Of a stretch of DNA of 64,000 nucleotides, positions 57,886-64,000 are shown piece by piece; the first letter of the stretch is position 1; each line of letters begins with the position of its first letter. The notes under the pieces were generated by a model. The model was not told the DNA's origin and did not search any database. It saw only the letters and a list, made by a program, of their open reading frames with translations. Position numbers and translations under genes: made by a program. Origin of the DNA: Polynucleobacter sp. UK-Kesae-W10 (GTDB taxonomy: Bacteria > Pseudomonadota > Gammaproteobacteria > Burkholderiales > Burkholderiaceae); contig NZ_JACVQB010000001.1 in the NCBI RefSeq assembly GCF_018881575.1, forward strand, positions 48,986-112,985, written 5' to 3'.

Positions 57886-58575
57886 ATGAAACAACTTGTC
57901 CTTATTCGTCATGGCGAATCCGCCTGGAACCTTGAAAACCGCTTTACTGGATGGGCGGACGTTGACTTAACCCCAAAAGGTGCCGAACAAGCCCTAGCAG
58001 CAGGTGAAAACCTCAAAAAAGCTGGCTATGAATTCGATATCGCCTATACCTCTGTTTTGAGGCGTGCTATTCGCACCCTCTGGAATGTTCAAGACACCAT
58101 GGATCTCATGTGGCTCCCAGTGGTTCATAGCTGGCGATTAAATGAACGTCACTATGGTGCGCTCACCGGACTGAACAAAGCAGAAACCGCTGAAAAATAT
58201 GGTGATGAGCAAGTTCATATTTGGCGACGTTCTTATGATGTGCGTCCACCTTTGTTGGAAAATGAGGATGAGCGCAATCCCAAACATGATCCGCGCTACT
58301 CAAAACTCAACGCTTCTGATATCCCCTTGGGTGAATGTCTCAAAGATAACGTTGAGCGCGTCCTACCACTATGGAATGAATCGATTGCTCCAGCACTAAA
58401 AGCGGGCAAGCGCGTATTACTAGTTGCACATGGCAACAGTATTCGCTCTTTAATTAAGTATTTGGATCAAATGTCTGATGAGGCCATCATGGAAATCAAT
58501 GTTCCTAATGGCGTTCCACTGGTATATGAGCTCGATGACAACCTGAAACCCATTCAACATTTCTATTTGGACTAA
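57886..58575 (+). CDS. gpmA: 2,3-bisphosphoglycerate-dependent phosphoglycerate mutase
   Basis: Interconverts 2- and 3-phosphoglycerate in glycolysis and gluconeogenesis. The 229-residue protein has [10 protein letters not shown] with catalytic His9, [21 protein letters not shown] and the second histidine in [12 protein letters not shown]. Divergent from the rhodanese gene by about 22 bases. The S41 protease gene starts 9 bases after the stop. Confidence 0.97.
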   Translation: MKQLVLIRHGESAWNLENRFTGWADVDLTPKGAEQALAAGENLKKAGYEFDIAYTSVLRRAIRTLWNVQDTMDLMWLPVVHSWRLNERHYGALTGLNKAETAEKYGDEQVHIWRRSYDVRPPLLENEDERNPKHDPRYSKLNASDIPLGECLKDNVERVLPLWNESIAPALKAGKRVLLVAHGNSIRSLIKYLDQMSDEAIMEINVPNGVPLVYELDDNLKPIQHFYLD

Positions 58576-58584
58576 ACCAAAAAC

Positions 58585-60018
58585 ATGCGTCAATTTCTGA
58601 AGAACTTTGCCCTCATTGCCATTGGTCTTGTTGCTGGTGTAGCTGCCACCATCCAGCTCTCCGCAACCGCCCAGCAAGGTTCCCAGCTGCCGCTGGATGA
58701 GCTACGCACACTCTCTAATGTGTTTGCGCAAATCAAACGGGAATATGTTGAACCAATTGAAGACAAGCAACTATTAACAGATGCTGTCAAAGGTATGGTA
58801 AGCAGTCTTGATCCGCACTCTACATTCTTAGATAAAAAAGATTTTGCTGAAATGCAAGAGCAAACTTCTGGCAAGTTTGCTGGTTTAGGTATTGAGATTA
58901 CTTCTGAAGATGGAGTAGTAAAAGTACTCAACCCAATTGAAGACAGCCCTGCTGCACGCGCCGGTCTTCAAGCAGGTGATTTAATTACTCGCTTAGATGA
59001 CAAGCCCGTACGTGGAATGTCACTCGACAAAGCAGTACGGACTATGCGCGGTACACCGGGAACAAAAATTACTTTAACGGTCTACCGTAAGAGTGAGGAA
59101 CGTAGCTTTCCAGTTACGATCACGCGCGCCGAGATTAAAGTGCAGTCGGTAAAAGCCAAAATTTTGGATAACGATATTGCCTGGGTTCGCGTGACGAGCT
59201 TTCAAGAACGTACCGTACCGGATCTTGCAAAAAAACTAACTGATTTAGCCAATCAAGATCCAAAACTCAAGGGCATTATTTTGGATTTACGCAATAACGG
59301 TGGCGGCTTATTGCAAGGCGCTGTTGGAGTGGCAGCTGCTTTCTTACCCCCTGGCGCAGTCATTGTGTCCACAAAAGGTCAAGCACCAGACTCCCAGCAA
59401 GTATTTAATGCAACCCCGGCCATGTACCGCTTAAGCGAGCCAGGCGACCCATTAGCAGGCGTACCTGAGATCTTCAAGAAGCTCCCGATGGTGGTTCTAG
59501 TCAATGCTTACTCCGCATCTGCCTCTGAGATTGTTGCTGGCGCCCTGCAAGACTACAAGCGCGCAACCATCATTGGCAAGACCACTTTTGGCAAAGGCTC
59601 CGTACAAACAGTACGCCCCTTAACCAATGATTCCGCTTTGAAAATTACTACTGCTTACTACTACACCCCTAGCGGCAAATCGATTCAAGCATTTGGCATC
59701 AAACCGGATATCCCTGTAGACCAAAATAAAGATGGGGATCCTGATGACGTATTGATTACGCGTGAGATCGATAGCGAAAAGCATTTGCGCAATAAACAAT
59801 CGGCAGAAGATAAGCTAATTAAAGATCGCGAACAACGTCGTCTCGAAGAAATGCAGCGCATCGAAGAGAAAAACGCCAAGAAGACGCCTGAAGAAAAAGA
59901 AAAAGAGAAGAACAAAAAACCGCCAGAACTTGGTAGTGCTGATGACTTCATGCTTTCTCAGGCTGTAGCCTTTATCAATGGTCAACCGGTGAAGCGCTCT
60001 TCATCTAAGCTTGAGTAA
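58585..60018 (+). CDS. C-terminal processing protease, S41 family (CtpA-like)
   Basis: A 477-residue periplasmic serine protease. An N-terminal membrane segment or signal anchor (7-28) is followed by a PDZ domain (about 98-182) and the S41 catalytic domain (183-400), with Ser312 in NAYSASASEI and a lysine in the IIGKTTFGKGS stretch (331-338) forming the dyad. A basic/acidic low-complexity tail (390-440) rich in Glu, Lys and Arg likely forms a coil, and the end has VAFINGQPVKR. Substrates are unknown; relatives process outer-membrane and cell-wall enzymes. Confidence 0.92.
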   Translation: MRQFLKNFALIAIGLVAGVAATIQLSATAQQGSQLPLDELRTLSNVFAQIKREYVEPIEDKQLLTDAVKGMVSSLDPHSTFLDKKDFAEMQEQTSGKFAGLGIEITSEDGVVKVLNPIEDSPAARAGLQAGDLITRLDDKPVRGMSLDKAVRTMRGTPGTKITLTVYRKSEERSFPVTITRAEIKVQSVKAKILDNDIAWVRVTSFQERTVPDLAKKLTDLANQDPKLKGIILDLRNNGGGLLQGAVGVAAAFLPPGAVIVSTKGQAPDSQQVFNATPAMYRLSEPGDPLAGVPEIFKKLPMVVLVNAYSASASEIVAGALQDYKRATIIGKTTFGKGSVQTVRPLTNDSALKITTAYYYTPSGKSIQAFGIKPDIPVDQNKDGDPDDVLITREIDSEKHLRNKQSAEDKLIKDREQRRLEEMQRIEEKNAKKTPEEKEKEKNKKPPELGSADDFMLSQAVAFINGQPVKRSSSKLE

Positions 60019-60038
60019 TTCACTGTTCGGGCTAACCC

Positions 60039-60791
60039 ATGAATGACGAGCAGTTACTGCGCTACTCAAGGCATTTATTGCTTGAGGATATTGATGTCGA
60101 AGGTCAAGAGAAGCTCTTAAATGCCCATGCACTGGTCGTTGGGGCGGGTGGTTTAGGCAGTGCTGTAGCACCCTATTTGGCTGCAGCAGGGGTGGGCTAC
60201 ATTACCTTAGTGGATCACGACGACGTTGATCTGACTAACTTGCAACGTCAAATCATGCATACCGAATCTATGGTTGGCAAAAGCAAAGTCACATCTGGCA
60301 AGCATTTTTTGCAACAGCTCAACTCCAGCATTCGAGTAGAAACGATTCAAGCTAAAGTCAGCGCCTCATTACTAGATGAATTGCTACCTAGCGTCTCTAT
60401 TGTTTTAGATTGCACCGACAATTTTTTGACCCGGCACTTAATTAACAGCGCTTGTGTGACGCATCACACTCCACTGGTTTCTGGATCAGCACTTCGCTTT
60501 GATGGGCAGGTATCAGTATTTGATCCACGCAATAAAACCTCTCCCTGCTATGCCTGCATCTTTTCACCCGATGAAAGCTTTGAAGAGGTTAGCTGCTCCA
60601 CCATGGGAGTCTTTTCCCCGCTAGTTGGCATCATTGGGTCTATCCAGGCAGCCCAAGCATTACAAGTCTTAATTGGATTTGGGGAGCCCCTAGTTGGACG
60701 GATGCTACTTTGGAATGCCCGTGCTACTCAGGTAGATCAAATTCAGATTGCCCGCAACCCCGACTGCTCAGTCTGCGGTAATCTACATTAA
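60039..60791 (+). CDS. ThiF/MoeB/HesA-family adenylyltransferase
   Basis: A 250-residue E1-like enzyme that should adenylate the C-terminal glycine of a small ubiquitin-like sulfur carrier (MoaD or ThiS). It has the ATP-binding GAGGLGS at 35-41, DHDDVDLTNLQRQI, and two zinc-binding cysteine pairs, CYAC near 170 and CSVC at 245-248. No moaD, thiS or moaE gene is next to it, so its partner is undetermined. Starts 20 bases after the protease gene. Confidence 0.93.
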   Translation: MNDEQLLRYSRHLLLEDIDVEGQEKLLNAHALVVGAGGLGSAVAPYLAAAGVGYITLVDHDDVDLTNLQRQIMHTESMVGKSKVTSGKHFLQQLNSSIRVETIQAKVSASLLDELLPSVSIVLDCTDNFLTRHLINSACVTHHTPLVSGSALRFDGQVSVFDPRNKTSPCYACIFSPDESFEEVSCSTMGVFSPLVGIIGSIQAAQALQVLIGFGEPLVGRMLLWNARATQVDQIQIARNPDCSVCGNLH

Positions 60792-60795
60792 AAAA

Positions 60796-62550
60796 TTACG
60801 CTAGCAAGCGTTCCAATGCCTTTGCTTGAGCTTCCGGCTCATACGCTTTCAATACTCTCGGAAAGCGCGCTCTCAGCATGCCTACGTTGGCCTTCAGAAT
60901 CTCGCGCTTAACTAGTAACAACTGACTAAAGTGCATTGAGAAGTCTGTTAAACCCATGGCAAGCAGGAGTTTTGTTAGTGAAGGATCTCCAGCCATCTCT
61001 CCGCAGACAGCAACTGGAATATTGGCGCGCTTTGCCTGTTCAATAATATTGGCAATTAAATTCAAAATTGCCGGATGCAATGGATCGTACAGGTGGGCAA
61101 CCGCATGATCTGCCCGATCAATTGCTAAGGTGTATTGAATTAAGTCGTTCGTACCAATGGATAAGAAATCAAAACGGCTTATAAAGAGCGGCAATACCAA
61201 AGCTGCTGCCGGAATTTCAATCATGGCACCCACTTGAATATTGGGATTAAATGCTTGGCCGCGTTGATGTAATTGTTGCTTTGCCTTTTCAATCAAGCGG
61301 AAGGTTTCATCGATTTCTTTGGCATGCGCCAACATCGGAATCATGATGCGCGCCTGTCCATGCGCTGAAGCCCGTAGAATTGCCCTGAGCTGTGTCAAGA
61401 AAATTTCAGGCTCAGTCAAAGACCAGCGAATTGCTCTCAGACCCAGTGGTGATGTGCCCGTTTGCGATACATCGGTGCCGCCAGCGCCCAATGCTTTATC
61501 AGCACCCACGTCAATCGTACGGATATTGACTGGTAGTCCATGCATTAAATCGACTACGCGACGGTACTCTTGATATTGCTGCTCCTCATCTGGAAGTGCT
61601 TGTTTGCGATCCATAAATAGAAACTCAGATCGAAACAGTCCAACTCCCACTGCGCCCAACTTCACTGCCTGAATTGCATCTTCTGGCAGTTCAATATTGG
61701 CAAGCAACTCAATATCCACGCGATCGAGAGTTTCCGTCTTCGCGTGCTTAAGCTGCTGAAGTTTGCGAGCCTCTTTTGCTGCCTGGCTTTGTAACTTGCG
61801 GTACTCCGCCAACAACTGCTCATCTGGAGAAACAACTACTAAACCTTGTTCGCCATCCAGAATTAACCAATCTCCATGGCGAATCATTTCGCTGGCATGA
61901 CGTACTCCAACAACCGCTGGAATTTCCATGCTGCGCGCCACGATCGCGGTATGGGATGTTTTTCCACCCAAGTCGGTGACAAAGCCAGTGAATGCATGCT
62001 CTTTAAAACGCAACATATCGTGTGGCGCAATATCGTGGGCCACGATAATTGATTCGACGCCGATATCCGTGGCTGGCAAAAATTCAGAATCGTTTAGAAC
62101 ATCTTTCTTTTGCGCATTTAAAGCCTTGATCACGCGCTCTGCTACTTGGCGAATATCGTTTGCACGTTCTTTGAGATAGGGGTCCTCAATTTCGGCAAAT
62201 TGCTCCAGCAAATCATTAAGCTCGGTAGTTAATGCCCAGGCAGCATTCAGTCGCTGAGTACGAATTAATTTGATGGGCTTTTCAGCCAAAGCAGGATCAG
62301 CCAAAATCATTCCATGCACATCCAAAAACGCCGCCATCTCTTGAGGCGCGTCTTTAGGCAAACCTTGGCGCAATTGCTCTAACTCAAGGCGAACCTGATC
62401 AAAAGCATCTAATAACTTCTGGGCTTCTGCATCTTCTTTGCCAGGCTCAACCAAATAATGGCTTACCTCTAAAGCTGCACGCGAAATCAGTACCGCTTTG
62501 CCAATGGCAATGCCTTTCGATACTGGAATTCCGTGCAAGGCAAATGTCAT
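60796..62550 (-). CDS. ptsI: Phosphoenolpyruvate-protein phosphotransferase (EI)
   Basis: Transfers phosphate from phosphoenolpyruvate to HPr. The 584-residue protein has the phosphohistidine motif GGKTSHTAIVARS with His200 and the C-terminal PEP-binding domain with FRSEFLFMDR, MIEIPAAALV and GTNDLIQYTLAIDR. Lacks the GAF domain of PtsP. ptsH ends 2 bases upstream, and the manX-like gene precedes that, so the order is manX-ptsH-ptsI. Confidence 0.97.
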   Translation of the reverse strand: MTFALHGIPVSKGIAIGKAVLISRAALEVSHYLVEPGKEDAEAQKLLDAFDQVRLELEQLRQGLPKDAPQEMAAFLDVHGMILADPALAEKPIKLIRTQRLNAAWALTTELNDLLEQFAEIEDPYLKERANDIRQVAERVIKALNAQKKDVLNDSEFLPATDIGVESIIVAHDIAPHDMLRFKEHAFTGFVTDLGGKTSHTAIVARSMEIPAVVGVRHASEMIRHGDWLILDGEQGLVVVSPDEQLLAEYRKLQSQAAKEARKLQQLKHAKTETLDRVDIELLANIELPEDAIQAVKLGAVGVGLFRSEFLFMDRKQALPDEEQQYQEYRRVVDLMHGLPVNIRTIDVGADKALGAGGTDVSQTGTSPLGLRAIRWSLTEPEIFLTQLRAILRASAHGQARIMIPMLAHAKEIDETFRLIEKAKQQLHQRGQAFNPNIQVGAMIEIPAAALVLPLFISRFDFLSIGTNDLIQYTLAIDRADHAVAHLYDPLHPAILNLIANIIEQAKRANIPVAVCGEMAGDPSLTKLLLAMGLTDFSMHFSQLLLVKREILKANVGMLRARFPRVLKAYEPEAQAKALERLLA

Positions 62551-62552
62551 GC

Positions 62553-62822
62553 TTACTCACCCTCTCCAAAGCGATCATTAATGAGAGCGGTAATGGCCTG
62601 CATAGCTTCATCCGCCCTATCGCCAACAGTCTCTAAAGTTACTGTACTGCCAATACCGGCAGCGAGCATCATGACACCCATAATGCTCTTAGCATTAATT
62701 TGACGCCCATTGCGTGACAACAGTATTTCACAAGGAAATTGGGCTGCCAATTGCGACAGCTTTGCAGAAGCTCTTGCATGGAGCCCCAATTTATTAATGA
62801 TCTCGATTTCAGCAACTGGCAT
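62553..62822 (-). CDS. ptsH: HPr phosphocarrier protein
   Basis: Phosphocarrier between EI and EIIA proteins. From the ATG at 62822 (89 residues) it has His15 in GLHARAS, the site used by EI, and Ser46 in AKSIMGVMML, the site used by HPr kinase. Having both sites fits the presence of hprK at 29.5 kb. An upstream TTG would add 4 residues and is unlikely. Confidence 0.96.
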   Translation of the reverse strand: MPVAEIEIINKLGLHARASAKLSQLAAQFPCEILLSRNGRQINAKSIMGVMMLAAGIGSTVTLETVGDRADEAMQAITALINDRFGEGE

Positions 62823-62837
62823 AGTGCATCCCAACCT

Positions 62838-63260
62838 TTACTCTTGATCCATTTTTGCGCCAAGGCGCAAAATTCCATTTTGCCCACCAGCTAAAGCTTT
62901 TTTAGCCAACTCTTCCAGGCCTTCGCCACGATGGGAGACGCAGCGCATCAACATGGGAAGATTTAAACCTGCCAACACAATGACGGGAGCATTTAAGCCT
63001 GACAAGGGGCCGAGCGCCTCTAGTCTTGAGGCTACGTTTGCTGGCGTTGCCCCCATTACATCAGTCAATATCAGTACGCCATTGCCAGTGTTTACGCCAT
63101 AAGCTGCTTTTAAAACACGATCAAAGCTAGCCTTGATATCTTCATGCGGAGGGATATCAACAGCCCTAACTCTTTCAGGCAAGGCGCCAAAGGTATGCTC
63201 CACAAAACCAAGCATTGCACTGGCTACAGGTGTATGTGCAACGATTACGATTCCAGCCAT
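62838..63260 (-). CDS. PTS EIIA component, mannose (ManX/EIIA-Man) family
   Basis: A 140-residue single-domain protein with His9 in GIVIVAHTPVAS as the phosphoacceptor and LTDVMGATPANVA, matching the EIIA-Man/fructose family. No IIB, IIC or IID components are next to it, so it is probably regulatory and not part of a sugar permease. The ATG at 63260 is chosen because the gene would otherwise overlap gshB, which ends at 63262. It heads a manX-ptsH-ptsI run. Confidence 0.92.
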   Translation of the reverse strand: MAGIVIVAHTPVASAMLGFVEHTFGALPERVRAVDIPPHEDIKASFDRVLKAAYGVNTGNGVLILTDVMGATPANVASRLEALGPLSGLNAPVIVLAGLNLPMLMRCVSHRGEGLEELAKKALAGGQNGILRLGAKMDQE

Positions 63261-63261
63261 G

Positions 63262-64000
63262 TTATGACAATGCCCTTTCAAGCGCTTTTAACCAAAACTG
63301 CGGCACATCAAAATTACTTTGCTCGGTAATTTCGACAAAACAGGTTGGGCTAGTGACATTGATCTCGGTCAAATAGCCCCCGATTAAATCTAGACCAACT
63401 AAAAATAAACCACGCCCAAACAGTATTGGCGCGAGTTTTTCAGCCACACTTCTTTCATTCTCCGTCAGTGGCATTGCAACCCCTTTGCCACCAGCAGCCA
63501 AATTACCGCGAATCTCTTTACCTTGAGGAATGCGCGCTAACGCAAACGGAACAACTTCACCGCCAATCAGCAAGACCCGTTTATCGCCCTGAACAATTTC
63601 TGGTAAAAAACGTTGCACCATCAGGGTTCTAGCGCCATTTTCACCCAAGGTTTCCACAATGCTAGCTAAATTCAAACCATCAGAGCTCACTCGAAATACA
63701 CCCATCCCACCCATACCATCCAAGGGCTTAATCACAATATCGCGGTGCGTTTGATGAAACTCTTCTACTGCGCTCAGCTCACGCGTTACTAAGGTAGGGG
63801 GAATTAACTCAGGGAATTCAGTAATCGATAGTTTTTCCGAATGATCACGCACAGCTGCGGGATCATTAAATACTTTTGCACCCTGTCGCTGCGCAGCTGA
63901 GAGCATCCAAGTTGTATTGAGATACTCAATATCAAACGGTGGATCCGTTCTCATTAATACTGCTGAGAAGGATTTCAGCGAACGTGACTCTAGGGCTCCA
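63262..64000 (-). CDS. gshB: Glutathione synthase, N-terminus outside window
   Basis: Joins gamma-glutamylcysteine and glycine to make glutathione. The available C-terminal 246 residues carry the ATP-grasp features: VLMRTDPPFDIEYL, PLDGMGGMGVFRV, GDKRVLLIGGE, NLAAGGKG and the ending LDLIGGYLTEINVTSPTC. The frame continues to the window edge; the first part of the gene is outside. gshB upstream of the manX-ptsH-ptsI group is a familiar betaproteobacterial arrangement. Confidence 0.96.
   Translation of the reverse strand, partial: GALESRSLKSFSAVLMRTDPPFDIEYLNTTWMLSAAQRQGAKVFNDPAAVRDHSEKLSITEFPELIPPTLVTRELSAVEEFHQTHRDIVIKPLDGMGGMGVFRVSSDGLNLASIVETLGENGARTLMVQRFLPEIVQGDKRVLLIGGEVVPFALARIPQGKEIRGNLAAGGKGVAMPLTENERSVAEKLAPILFGRGLFLVGLDLIGGYLTEINVTSPTCFVEITEQSNFDVPQFWLKALERALS

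Noticed and set aside
62047-62180. Antisense frames in ptsI as novel small proteins
   Set aside because: No ribosome-binding sites or domain features; all lie opposite a conserved ptsI gene.

Overview
This window is a densely packed stretch of bacterial chromosome, almost entirely housekeeping genes. Gene content and order point to a betaproteobacterium of the order Burkholderiales. The moderate base composition, very short intergenic gaps and reduced gene neighbourhoods suggest a small-genome freshwater lineage such as Polynucleobacter; the genus is inferred from recognition, not from a search. Evidence for the order includes lptC-lptA-lptB-hpf-ptsN-hprK-rapZ, the cytochrome aa3 oxidase assembly cluster with DUF2970 and DUF2909 genes, a long DUF3683 FAD/Fe-S oxidoreductase, a type II queF, and a CIRCE element in front of rpoH. 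No insertion sequence, prophage, CRISPR array, rRNA operon or resistance island was seen. No stretch longer than about 200 bases lacks a gene.

Layout. Positions 1-14.7 kb lie on the minus strand: pyrC (partial), a glycerate 2-kinase, an Atm1-type ABC exporter, nudB, aspS, a DUF502 membrane protein, the ubiquinone genes ubiB, ubiJ and ubiE with a Tim44-like membrane protein between them, a DUF971 gene and the DUF3683 oxidoreductase. Positions 14.9-18.2 kb (+) hold ilvA, a 5'-nucleotidase and queF. Positions 18.3-22.9 kb hold ssb and an MFS transporter (-) opposite uvrA (+). A Kef-type antiporter (-) follows. From 24.9 to 31.4 kb (+) runs an envelope/PTS run: kdsD, kdsC, lptC, lptA, lptB, hpf, ptsN, hprK, rapZ. 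mutY and mutM (-) come next, then a TPR-LolB fusion, ispE, tRNA-Gln, prs, rplY and pth (+).

Positions 38.2-42.4 kb (-) hold a ferredoxin, coaD, rsmD and a pair of M16 peptidase-family genes. ftsY and rpoH (+) follow. The cytochrome c oxidase locus spans 44.4-53.5 kb: ctaC, ctaD, a 43-codon small assembly gene, ctaG, DUF2970, ctaE, then SURF1, a membrane protein, ctaA, ctaB and a SCO protein, all minus, with a DUF2909 gene on the opposite strand inside it. The rest holds a BioC-like methyltransferase, comF, trmL, gpsA, secB, grxC, a rhodanese, gpmA, a ctpA-type protease, a MoeB/ThiF protein and the phosphorelay genes ptsI, ptsH and an EIIA-Man-like gene next to gshB (partial at the window edge).

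How the genes fit together. KdsD/KdsC and LptABC serve lipopolysaccharide synthesis and export. PtsI, HPr, PtsN, an EIIA-Man homologue and HPr kinase make a regulatory phosphotransfer chain; no sugar permease is seen here. The ubi genes and the aa3 oxidase locus, including heme A synthesis and copper-delivery factors, serve aerobic respiration. I did not find a convincing new multi-gene system. The observations most worth checking are the TPR-LolB fusion without a lipobox, the lack of rpoN between lptB and hpf, the exact CIRCE over the rpoH promoter, an unlisted 43-residue oxidase assembly gene, an apparent terminator abutting the ubiJ start, and an unusual Fe-S cysteine spacing in MutY.
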